From: Anaerolineae bacterium
Lineage (GTDB): Bacteria; Chloroflexota; Anaerolineae; Aggregatilineales; Aggregatilineaceae
Length of the DNA stretch: 8,482 nt
NCBI GenBank assembly: GCA_018056405.1
Contig: JAGPFT010000095.1
Location: forward strand, 1-8,482
Direction: 5' to 3'
Part shown: positions 1-5,577 of the stretch, piece by piece
Layout: every line of letters begins with the position of its first letter
Numbering within the stretch: the stretch's first letter is position 1
Notes under the pieces: generated by a model
Databases searched by the model: none
What the model saw: only the letters and a program-made list of their open reading frames with translations
Told to the model about the DNA's origin: nothing
Made by a program: the position numbers and the translations under genes

Positions 1-148
1 TGACCAGTTCATCAACCGGTGGCAGGTGTTGCCGCCAGGTTGGGTAGCCATAGAGGTCTGCCAGCAATTCGGCAATCTGTGCGTACTGCTTGCGGCGCAG
101 GGCGAGCGTTTGCGGGTCGAGAGGGGCGGATTGAGCGAGCGTCGGCAT
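1..148 (-). CDS. Endonuclease III-like (HhH-GPD) protein, N-terminal fragment
   Basis: Only the first 49 codons are present; the gene continues past the left edge. The reading frame opens MPTLAQSAPLDP and passes through RRKQYAQIAELLADLYG and then YPTWRQHLPPVDELV. A helix followed by LYG-P-W and a proline-rich turn leading into DELV is what precedes the conserved 'STILSQNT' helix in endonuclease III-type DNA glycosylase/AP lyases, which remove oxidised pyrimidines in base excision repair. The diagnostic helix-hairpin-helix, catalytic Lys/Asp and Fe-S cysteines would lie outside the window, so the family call rests on the N-terminus alone. A GTG at 158-160 overlaps the last base of the kinase stop codon and is an alternative start four codons upstream. 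A GGAG sits only 2 bases before the ATG, which is closer than usual. The gene is probably co-transcribed with, and translationally coupled to, the upstream kinase. Confidence 0.55.
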   Translation of the reverse strand, partial: MPTLAQSAPLDPQTLALRRKQYAQIAELLADLYGYPTWRQHLPPVDELV

Positions 149-159
149 GGCTCCGTCCA

Positions 160-1095
160 CTAGATGATCAGTTCGTCGTAGAGTCGATCCAGGCTGAGAT
201 CGGGGACGACGGTGTGGCGCGTGCGCAGTGTCAGTGCCGCTGCGGACACGCCCAGGCGGACAGCCTCATCAATGGGCATTTCGTGCAGCAACCCGAAGAT
301 GACCGCTGCCGTGACTGCATCGCCGCTGCCGGTCGTGTCCACGACCTGCGTGCGCAACGCGGCGATGTGGCCCGCGCTGCTCCCGTCGGCGTAAGCCAGC
401 CCTTGCTCAGCCATCGTGACCACTGCGATGTCTACGCCCCTGCTGACCAGGCATTGGGCCATCTCAATCGCGGCGGCACTGGTCGCCGGCGGCTCTGCCG
501 CGCCGCACAGCACCGCGGCTTCGCTGGCGTCTGGGGCGACCATCATCAGGTCGGGCAGGTAGGGGATGAGCTTGGTGGCCAGGGCCGGTGAGGTGGGGTC
601 GGCGCAGACTGGCACTGCATAGCGTCTGGCCCAGCGGAAGACCGATTCCAGCGTCCGGGGGCTAAGATTGGCATCCAGTGCCACCAGCGCAGCTTCAGCG
701 AATAGGGCGCGGCAGCGCTGTACGTAGCCAGGCGTGATCTGGCCTACGATGTCGTATTCGCTGATGGCGACGACAAGCTGGCCCATCTCATCGAAGATGG
801 CTGCATAGCCGCCCGTGTCCTTCTGCGGCAGGCGCAGGATGTGACTTGTGTCCACGCCAGCGGCCTCCGTGTACTCCAGTAGGAAGTCCCCGGACGGGTC
901 TTCTCCCACTGCCGAGAGCAGAATCGTGGGCACTTCCAGCCGCGCCAGGTTCTCGGCGATGTTGCGCGCCACGCCGCCCACGCTGTTGCGCACGACGCCT
1001 GCGTTCGACATGCCCATCTGCAGGCTCTCTCTGGGGCGCCCCTTGATGTCTATGCCAGCCGCCCCGATCACCAGGACCGGCCCTTCAGGGTTCAT
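160..1095 (-). CDS. PfkB-family kinase, pseudouridine kinase (PsuK)-like
   Basis: The 311-residue product is a ribokinase-fold sugar/nucleoside kinase. The N-terminus VLVIGAAGIDIKGRP (7-21), then SNAGVVRNSVGGVARNIAENLARL (split around residue 40), gives the PfkB signature 1 region with the GG-N substrate motif. DTTGSGDAV (253-261) is signature 2, with D259 as the expected catalytic base and GSG forming the anion hole. SEYDIVGQITPGY (112-124) and the tail VVPDLSLDRL (296-305) resemble bacterial pseudouridine kinase, which phosphorylates pseudouridine to the 5'-phosphate in the cytoplasm. The usual 'PN..EA' motif reads APDASEA (188-194), with Asp in place of Asn. Start choice: AAGGAG lies 7 bases before ATG 1095, and the longer frame to 1197 would begin inside the promoter's -35 box. 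No pseudouridine glycosidase partner is visible, so another nucleoside or sugar substrate is possible. The family call is strong; the substrate is inferred. Confidence 0.85.
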   Translation of the reverse strand: MNPEGPVLVIGAAGIDIKGRPRESLQMGMSNAGVVRNSVGGVARNIAENLARLEVPTILLSAVGEDPSGDFLLEYTEAAGVDTSHILRLPQKDTGGYAAIFDEMGQLVVAISEYDIVGQITPGYVQRCRALFAEAALVALDANLSPRTLESVFRWARRYAVPVCADPTSPALATKLIPYLPDLMMVAPDASEAAVLCGAAEPPATSAAAIEMAQCLVSRGVDIAVVTMAEQGLAYADGSSAGHIAALRTQVVDTTGSGDAVTAAVIFGLLHEMPIDEAVRLGVSAAALTLRTRHTVVPDLSLDRLYDELII

Positions 1096-1102
1096 CACCA
1101 CG

Positions 1103-1108
1103 CTCCTT
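1103..1108 (-). promoter_or_regulatory. Shine-Dalgarno site of the kinase gene
   Basis: AAGGAG on the minus strand, separated by 7 bases from the ATG at 1093-1095. It decides the start codon of the kinase gene against the longer frame. Confidence 0.75.
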
Positions 1109-1168
1109 GTACCTGCCGGCGGAGCAGAATCGCCGGGCAGCGCACCAGACTCGCCGTCTCTTGCCCAG

Positions 1169-1197
1169 ATTGTGCCCCAGGCTTGCCGTGCCGTCAA
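1169..1197 (-). promoter_or_regulatory. Sigma70-like promoter for the kinase gene
   Basis: Reading the minus strand, TTGACG (1192-1197, five of six consensus bases) is followed by exactly 17 bases and then CACAAT (1169-1174, four of six, including the key A at position 2 and final T). Transcription would start near 1161-1164 and leave a leader of about 65 bases before ATG 1095. Spacing and -35 match are good; activity is inferred from sequence only. Confidence 0.55.
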
Positions 1198-1233
1198 TGC
1201 GGGGAGGAGAAAGCTCGTGCCGTGCCCCGCTTT

Positions 1234-1278
1234 ACCTCACCCCTGCCCGGCGCTGGCGCGCCCCGCCGCTCTCTCTCC
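1234..1278 (-). repeat. Diverged half-copy of the fold-back repeat (inverted)
   Basis: This stretch, beginning ACCTCACCCC, aligns with the reverse complement of the right arm of the copy at 1365-1502, with roughly half a dozen differences. The flanking GCTTT before it mirrors the TAAAG that follows the right arm of the two copies at 6186-6372 and 6479-6665, which supports common descent and marks the repeat boundary. Confidence 0.6.
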
Positions 1279-1284
1279 GCTGTC

Positions 1285-1339
1285 AGGGGGAGGGGCCTCC
1301 GAGGGGAGTGGGCCATGCCAGCCACAGGCCTCTCCCCCT
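1285..1339. repeat. 14-base inverted repeat
   Basis: AGGGGGAGGGGCCT (1285-1298) is complementary to AGGCCTCTCCCCCT (1326-1339) with one mismatch, enclosing 27 bases. It could form a long stem in single-stranded DNA or RNA. No T-tract follows, so it is not called a terminator. The same arm sequence recurs in the fold-back element at 1518-1631. Confidence 0.6.
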
Positions 1340-1364
1340 GGCCCCCTCGCCGGCCAAGCCAGTC

Positions 1365-1502
1365 CAGGGGCGGACAGCAGCATGAGAAGCATTGAGAGGG
1401 CGACCGATCAACCTCACCCCCAGCCCCGCTACGCTCGGCTTGCCCCCTCTCCATGCTGGAGAGGGGGCGGCGAGGCGCGTCAGCGCCGAGCGGGGGTGAG
1501 GT
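1365..1502 (+). repeat. Fold-back repeat, copy A (older copy)
   Basis: The copy starts CAGGGGCGGACAGCAG and continues through GAGAGGGCGACCGATCAACC into a long imperfect palindrome ending GGGGGTGAGGT. It matches the near-identical copies B (6186) and C (6479) with scattered differences and small indels. The outer arms ACCTCACCCCC and GGGGGTGAGGT are complementary. The central hairpin is an 11-base stem (1443-1453 with 1457-1467) closing a three-base loop TGC. No protein or known RNA family is recognised. It lacks the right terminal inverted repeat found next to copy C. Confidence 0.8.
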
Positions 1503-1517
1503 CTGTATTTCGGCAGA

Positions 1518-1631
1518 AGGCCCCTCCCCCTGCCCCCTCTCCGGCAGAGCCAGAGAGGGGGACTTGGACCGCCGGATGAGACGTTTTCCCCCTCCCTAGC
1601 TGAGCTAGGGAGGGGGCAGGGGGAGGGGCCT
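1518..1631. repeat. 114-base fold-back element with perfect 22-base inverted ends
   Basis: The arms at 1518-1539 and 1610-1631 are perfectly complementary over 22 bases. Inside, two further hairpins share those arms: 1532-1560, with a 12-base stem carrying one mismatch, and 1588-1616, with a perfect 12-base stem (CCCCCTCCCTAG and its complement) and a five-base loop. The element can therefore fold either as one long stem or as two hairpins joined by a less GC-rich linker near 1561-1587. A related linker and right half occur at 6117-6180. No open frame or RNA family is recognised. Confidence 0.75.
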
Positions 1632-1638
1632 CCGCTGT

Positions 1639-1714
1639 CAGGGGTAGGTTTTCAACGGTTTGAACGGAGCACATAGAGATGCTCTTCGCTCAGAGAATTA
1701 AGAACCTACCCCTG
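1639..1714. repeat. Inverted 12-base repeat around a lower-GC segment
   Basis: CAGGGGTAGGTT (1639-1650) is perfectly complementary to AACCTACCCCTG (1703-1714). The enclosed 52 bases (1651-1702) are much less GC-rich than the surrounding repeats and match no other copy in the window, so they could be unique sequence captured between two repeat modules. Confidence 0.55.
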
Positions 1715-1718
1715 CAAG

Positions 1719-1773
1719 CTCCACGACGTGGAGAGGGGGGCAAGCCGAGCGCAGCGAGGCTGGGGGGTGAGGT
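1719..1773 (-). repeat. Inverted half-copy of the fold-back repeat
   Basis: Bases 1727-1773, read on the minus strand, follow the left arm of copy A (1410-1456) closely, from ACCTCACCCC through GCTCGGCTTG to the central stem. The tip is a short perfect palindrome, CTCCACG-A-CGTGGAG (1719-1733). The opposite arm is reduced to the ACCTACCCCTG segment before it, so this is a truncated or rearranged copy. Confidence 0.65.
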
Positions 1774-1795
1774 CAAGCCGCGCGCCGTGTCACTC

Positions 1796-1824
1796 TCGCC
1801 AAGCAGGGCGTGTCGGGTTATACT
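1796..1824 (+). promoter_or_regulatory. Candidate promoter of the M42-led operon
   Basis: TATACT (1819-1824) matches the sigma70 -10 consensus at five of six bases. TCGCCA (1796-1801) lies 17 bases upstream and matches the -35 box at four of six. Transcription would start near 1831, leaving a leader of about 40 bases. This is the only good -10 box seen between the repeat tract and the first gene. Confidence 0.45.
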
Positions 1825-1859
1825 TCGGCGTCATCAGTCCCTTGTGCGGCCAATATCTT

Positions 1860-1864
1860 AGGAG
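1860..1864 (+). promoter_or_regulatory. Shine-Dalgarno site of the M42 gene
   Basis: AGGAG followed by 7 bases and ATG at 1872. It fixes the start of the M42 peptidase, because the frame stays open upstream to 1728 only through repeat sequence. Confidence 0.75.
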
Positions 1865-1871
1865 AAACCCC

Positions 1872-2924
1872 ATGCCACAACTCCGGCTCGACGCTGGGCG
1901 CGTAGTTAAGTTCCTGGTCGGCTTGCTCAACACGCCCAGCCCCACCGGGTACTCCGTCGAGGCTATTCCCTATGTCGAGGAGGCTTTCGCGGGCCTGGGA
2001 ATCCCTGATCTGGCTCTGGAGCGCACCCCCAAAGACGCGCTCGTCATGCGCTGGCCTGGCGAGCGTCACGACGCCCCGCGCGGTCTGACCGCTCATGTGG
2101 ACACGCTGGGCCTGATGGTCAAGGAGATCAAGCCCGATGGCCGGCTCAAGCTGACCCAACTGGGCCACTTCATGTGGAACGCGGTCGAAGGCGAGGGCGT
2201 GACCGTCCGCACCGCCGATGACCGGCGATTGCGGGGCACGGTGCTGCCCGTTCAAGCCAGTGTCCACATCCACGACGAGGCTGGCGACGAGCCGCGCACC
2301 GAAGAGACGATGGAGGTGCGCCTGGACGCACGCACGCGCAGCGCGGACGAAACGCGCGCGCTTGGCGTGGAGGTGGGCGACTTCGTTTTCCTCGATCCGC
2401 GTGTGGAGATCGGCGCGGAGGGCTTCATCCGCTCGCGCCACCTGGACGACAAAGCGGGGGTTGCTGCCATTTACGGCGCGTTCTGCGCGTTGCACGAAGC
2501 CGGGCTGCGCCCCGCTCAGACGACCACCGGGCTGATCACCACCTATGAAGAGGTCGGGCACGGCGGCGCGGCGGGCCTGCCGGCGGGCCTGCATGAACTG
2601 GTCGCGGTGGATATGGCTGCGGTGGGGGAGGGGCAGAACTCCGACGAGTTCAGCGTGGGTATCTGCGTCAAGGACGCGCGCGGCCCCTACCACCTGGCGC
2701 TGACGCAGAAGCTGCAGGCGCTGGCCCGCAATGCCCGCATCCCCTACAAGCTGGATATTTATCCGCACTACAGTTCGGACGGAGAATCCTACTGGTTCAG
2801 CGGGGGGACGGGGCAGGTGGCGCTTATCGGGCCGGGCGTGGATGCCTCGCACGCCTACGAGCGCACGCACCAGGAAAGCGTCCTGCACTGCGCCCATCTC
2901 ATCGCCCGCTATCTGCTCGCCTGA
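1872..2924 (+). CDS. M42-family zinc aminopeptidase (osmoprotectant-NAGGN-type subgroup)
   Basis: The 350-residue length is normal for M42 (tetrahedral TET-type) aminopeptidases, cytoplasmic di-metal enzymes that trim amino acids from short peptides. All expected active-site positions are visible: H75 and D77 in TAHVDTLG, D192 in SRHLDDKAG, the catalytic base and ligand pair E226-E227 in TTYEEVGHGG, D247 in AVDMAAVG, and H333 in YERTHQES. The N-terminal SPTGY (23-27), EGQNSDEFSVGI (253-264) and GVDASHAYERTH (322-333) resemble, from memory, the M42 subgroup named for the N-acetylglutaminylglutamine amide osmoprotectant operon. None of that operon's partner genes is here, so the subgroup label may reflect sequence class rather than role. 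There is no signal peptide. This is the first gene of a five-gene plus-strand cluster, and the next start follows after 19 bases. Confidence 0.9.
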   Translation: MPQLRLDAGRVVKFLVGLLNTPSPTGYSVEAIPYVEEAFAGLGIPDLALERTPKDALVMRWPGERHDAPRGLTAHVDTLGLMVKEIKPDGRLKLTQLGHFMWNAVEGEGVTVRTADDRRLRGTVLPVQASVHIHDEAGDEPRTEETMEVRLDARTRSADETRALGVEVGDFVFLDPRVEIGAEGFIRSRHLDDKAGVAAIYGAFCALHEAGLRPAQTTTGLITTYEEVGHGGAAGLPAGLHELVAVDMAAVGEGQNSDEFSVGICVKDARGPYHLALTQKLQALARNARIPYKLDIYPHYSSDGESYWFSGGTGQVALIGPGVDASHAYERTHQESVLHCAHLIARYLLA

Positions 2925-2943
2925 TTGCCTGGAGGAAGGCACG

Positions 2944-3693
2944 ATGCCGCTTCGCGGCGTGATCTTCGACATGGGGGACACTCTGCTGCACTACAACGCC
3001 CCCGACGCCACCTGGGAAGAGACCGAGAAGGAGGGCGCTCGCCCTGTCTATGCTCTGCTGCGCGATGCGGGCTACTCCCTGCCGCCGGAAGACGAGGCAT
3101 TGGCCCGCACCTGGCAACATGCGCTGAACGTGTGGAGCAACATTGCGGTGGCGGATGTCAAAGACCTGAAGCTGCACCGCCAGATCAGGTGTGTTGCCAC
3201 GCTGTGGGGACTCCCCGATCTGCCGGACGACCTGGTGGAGCGCGCGGGCCTCGCCTACATGAGGGCCATTCAGGCGCACGTATGGCCCCTCGAGGGTGCG
3301 GCAGACACGTTGGCCGCGCTGCGCCAGCAGGGGTTGCGCGTCGGTCTGGTTTCCAACACGCATTGGCCGGGCCGCTACCATCTGGACGATCTGGAGCGCT
3401 TCGGGCTGCGACCCTATCTGGAGCACATGGTCTTCTCGGCGGATGTTGAGGCGTGGAAGCCGGGCCGCGAGGTGTTTGCCCTGAGCCTCCGGGCGCTGGG
3501 CCTGGCTCCGCAGGAAGCTATCTACGTGGGCGACAGCCTGTATTTCGACGTGTGGGGGGCGCAGCAGGCGGGCCTGCGCGCCGTCTGGATCGAGCAGCGG
3601 CTCCGCTGGATGCCGGACGGGCTGGAGGCGATGCCGGATGCGACCATCCAAACGCTTCCCCAATTAGTCGCCCTCGTGGAGCAGTGGCGCTGA
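2944..3693 (+). CDS. HAD-superfamily hydrolase
   Basis: The 249-residue product has the four haloacid-dehalogenase-superfamily motifs in order. Motif I is VIFDMGDTLL, with nucleophile D9. Motif II is VGLVSNTH, with S137. Motif III is EAWKPGREVF, with K172. Motif IV is YVGDSLYFDVWGAQQAG, with D197 and D202. Residues 15-120 form the alpha-helical C1-type cap. Enzymes with this layout are usually cytoplasmic phosphatases of small phosphorylated metabolites; the substrate cannot be read from sequence. Motif I has Gly at the +2 position where classic phosphatases have the acid/base Asp (DxD), with Asp displaced to +3 (D12). That DxGDT variant is known in the superfamily but makes the exact chemistry uncertain. 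GGAGGAAGG (2931-2939) precedes ATG 2944, fixing the start over the longer frame that overlaps the M42 gene. There is no signal peptide. Confidence 0.88.
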   Translation: MPLRGVIFDMGDTLLHYNAPDATWEETEKEGARPVYALLRDAGYSLPPEDEALARTWQHALNVWSNIAVADVKDLKLHRQIRCVATLWGLPDLPDDLVERAGLAYMRAIQAHVWPLEGAADTLAALRQQGLRVGLVSNTHWPGRYHLDDLERFGLRPYLEHMVFSADVEAWKPGREVFALSLRALGLAPQEAIYVGDSLYFDVWGAQQAGLRAVWIEQRLRWMPDGLEAMPDATIQTLPQLVALVEQWR

Positions 3694-3721
3694 TCGCGCC
3701 TTGCCCTGAAACGAGCAACCC

Positions 3722-4471
3722 ATGACACCGCAGCCACAAAATACACCTTCCGCACCGGCCCCTCTCAAGACGCGCGCCAGCGTACCCGGCGAGCGACCAG
3801 TGCGCTGGCGCGGCTGGTTGATTACCCTCAGTATCCTGGGGATCATCCTGGCTGGCGGAGCCGCGTACTACCTGCTGCGGCCCCTCGACGCGCCGATTCC
3901 AGAAGGGGCGGGCGCTCAGTACACGGGGCTAGAACAGGGCGTCACCGCGCAGGGGTTCCCTCGCCTGGGCAGCCCCGGCGCGCCTGTGCTCGTCGAGGAT
4001 TTCTCCAGCTTCGCCTGCCCGCACTGCCGCGAGTTCCACGAGGGGCAGTTCGTCGGCTTGCTGGACGCCATCGCCGCCGGGGAAGTCCAGTTTGTGCTCG
4101 TCCCCGTGCCGCACATTGGCTGGGGGGCCGGAGAAGCAGGCAAAGCCGCGCTGTGCGCGGGCGAGCAGGGCCAGGCGTGGACGATGGTGGATGTGCTGTA
4201 CGACTGGCAGCGGCGCTTCGTGACCTCTACCTTTGACTCGCGGCGTGTTCACAAGGGTGCGGAAGCGTTGGGCCTGGATATGGCTGCCTTCGATTCGTGT
4301 ATGCGCGGCAGCGCGGTGCAGGACGTGCTCGACCGCGCGCGGGCAGAGTTTGACCGGCGCGGGCTGACCGGCACGCCGAGCTTCTTCATCAACGGCCAGA
4401 AGGTGCAGGATTACCGCGAGCTTGAGGCTCTTGGGACCAGTTATGACAGTGCGGAGGCTCCTTCTTCATGA
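3722..4471 (+). CDS. Membrane-anchored DsbA-like thiol:disulfide oxidoreductase
   Basis: The 249-residue product has a Pro/Arg-rich cytoplasmic start (1-31), one hydrophobic anchor (about 32-53), and an extracytoplasmic thioredoxin-fold domain with an inserted helical region. The active site is CPHC (99-102) in DFSSFACPHCREFH, and the cis-proline loop is TGTPSFFING, with P219. This is the arrangement of BdbD/DsbA-like proteins that make or reshuffle disulfides in exported proteins. Two further cysteines, C145 (AALCAGEQGQAW) and C193 (FDSCMRGSAV), sit where Gram-positive-type DsbA relatives often carry a second, structural disulfide. No DsbB or VKOR recycling partner is visible. The gene follows the HAD gene after 28 bases but lacks a clear Shine-Dalgarno site, and its stop overlaps the next start in ATGA. 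Its operon role is unknown; the fold assignment is firm. Confidence 0.88.
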   Translation: MTPQPQNTPSAPAPLKTRASVPGERPVRWRGWLITLSILGIILAGGAAYYLLRPLDAPIPEGAGAQYTGLEQGVTAQGFPRLGSPGAPVLVEDFSSFACPHCREFHEGQFVGLLDAIAAGEVQFVLVPVPHIGWGAGEAGKAALCAGEQGQAWTMVDVLYDWQRRFVTSTFDSRRVHKGAEALGLDMAAFDSCMRGSAVQDVLDRARAEFDRRGLTGTPSFFINGQKVQDYRELEALGTSYDSAEAPSS

Positions 4472-5565
4472 GTGTGATGGCGCAGGACATCCTTGTTGAC
4501 GGGCACCTGGACATCGCCTGGAACTATTTCAATCACGGGCGCGACTTCTTACAGAGCGCCTGGGCGCGTCGCCGCCAGGAGACGGACCCCGCCTTTATTG
4601 AGCGCTATGGCCGCAGCATGGTTGGGCTGCCGGAGCTATTGTTGGGCCGGGTGGCGGTTGTCTGCGCCTCGATTTTCGTGGCTCCGGCCTGGTCGAGAGC
4701 GTACCCCGACGAGCAGGTGCTTTACGAAACGCCCGCCGAGGCGTACACGTGGGGTGTGCGCCAGATGGACTACTACCACCGCCTGGCCGACAGCGACCCG
4801 CGCATCCGCCTGATCCGCACGCAGGCCGACCTGGACGCTGTGCTGAGCACCTGGCGCGACGGCACCGGCGTGGGAGACCATCGTCTGGGCGTGATCGTCT
4901 CGATGGAAGGGGCCGACCCGATCCTGGAGCCGGAGCAGCTTGAGGAATGGTACGCGCGCGGCCTGCGGGCCGTTGGCCCGGCCTGGTCGCAGACGCGCTA
5001 CAGCGGCGGCACGAAGGCGCTCGGCCCGCTGACCGACCTGGGCCGGGCGCTGCTCGACGAGATGGCCGGGCTGGGCATGGTGCTCGACCTGGCGCACATG
5101 GCCCCAGAAGCGTGCGCCGAGGCGCTGGATCGCTACGACGGGCCGCTCTACGCCAGCCACGCCAACCCCCTGCGCTTCCGCCCTGACCGCCCCGACCGCA
5201 ATATCTCCGACGAGATCATCCGGCGCATCGCCGAGCGCGATGGCGCGGTGGGCGTCATGCCGTATAACCTGTTTCTGGTACCAGAGTGGCGAGCTGACGA
5301 CGGCAAAGATGCCGCGACGATGGACACGCTGATCGCCGCCATTGACCACATCTGCCAGCTCACCGGCAGCGCGCGCCATGTGGGAATTGGCAGCGACTTT
5401 GATGGCGGATTCGGTGCGGCATCTGCGCCTGCTGAATTTGAAACGTCGGCGGACCTGGGGGCGATTGGGCCGGCGCTGGCCGCGCGCGGTTATGCGCCAG
5501 CGGACGTGTCCGCCATCCTGAGCGGCAATTTCCTGCGCATCCTGCGCGCCGGGCTGCCGGTGTAG
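4468..5565 (+). CDS. M19-family (renal-type) membrane dipeptidase homologue
   Basis: The 365-residue product is a TIM-barrel di-zinc dipeptidase of family M19, whose members cleave dipeptides including those with a C-terminal D-residue, and sometimes beta-lactams. Zinc ligands are visible in order: H13 and D15 in DGHLDIAWN, the bridging E147 in VSMEGADP, H210 in LDLAHMAPE, and H231 in YASHANPLRF. D310 in GIGSDFDGGF is the expected catalytic Asp. The family's closing motif appears as SGNFLRILR (352-360). No signal peptide or anchor is seen, so despite the family name it should be cytoplasmic, as bacterial members commonly are. The start ATG shares the ATGA overlap with the upstream DsbA-like gene, implying translational coupling. 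GGAGG (4453-4457) lies 10 bases upstream. An internal ATG three codons later (4477) is possible but less supported. Confidence 0.92.
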   Translation: MSVMAQDILVDGHLDIAWNYFNHGRDFLQSAWARRRQETDPAFIERYGRSMVGLPELLLGRVAVVCASIFVAPAWSRAYPDEQVLYETPAEAYTWGVRQMDYYHRLADSDPRIRLIRTQADLDAVLSTWRDGTGVGDHRLGVIVSMEGADPILEPEQLEEWYARGLRAVGPAWSQTRYSGGTKALGPLTDLGRALLDEMAGLGMVLDLAHMAPEACAEALDRYDGPLYASHANPLRFRPDRPDRNISDEIIRRIAERDGAVGVMPYNLFLVPEWRADDGKDAATMDTLIAAIDHICQLTGSARHVGIGSDFDGGFGAASAPAEFETSADLGAIGPALAARGYAPADVSAILSGNFLRILRAGLPV

Positions 5566-5577
5566 TGGCGGGTGATT

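Larger units (their letters stand above)
1096..1871. other. Repeat-dense divergent intergenic region
   Basis: This 776-base spacer separates the leftward kinase and the rightward M42 operon. Bases 1096-1197 hold the kinase leader and promoter. Bases 1234-1773 are almost entirely C-rich/G-rich fold-back modules, listed separately. Bases 1774-1871 hold the promoter and ribosome site of the M42 gene. Short open frames in the repeat tract are proline/arginine-rich translations of the palindromes, recur wherever the repeat recurs and lack convincing ribosome sites, so no gene is called here. The segment 1651-1702 is noticeably less GC-rich than its surroundings and is flanked by inverted 12-base arms. 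Confidence 0.8.

Noticed and set aside
1098..1197. N-terminal extension of the kinase to an ATG at 1197
   Set aside because: It would start inside the predicted -35 box, has no ribosome site and adds a Gly/Pro-rich stretch not typical of PfkB kinases, while ATG 1095 has AAGGAG at ideal spacing.
848..1579. Plus-strand open frame overlapping the kinase start and the repeat tract
   Set aside because: It is antisense to the kinase and then proline/arginine-rich translation of palindromic repeats, without a ribosome site.
1728..1871. N-terminal extension of the M42 peptidase to 1728
   Set aside because: The added codons translate repeat sequence and the promoter region; AGGAG before ATG 1872 gives the family's normal length.
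1818..2981. Long minus-strand open frame opposite the M42 gene
   Set aside because: It is an antisense shadow caused by high GC; it has no recognisable motif, while the plus strand has a complete M42 active site.
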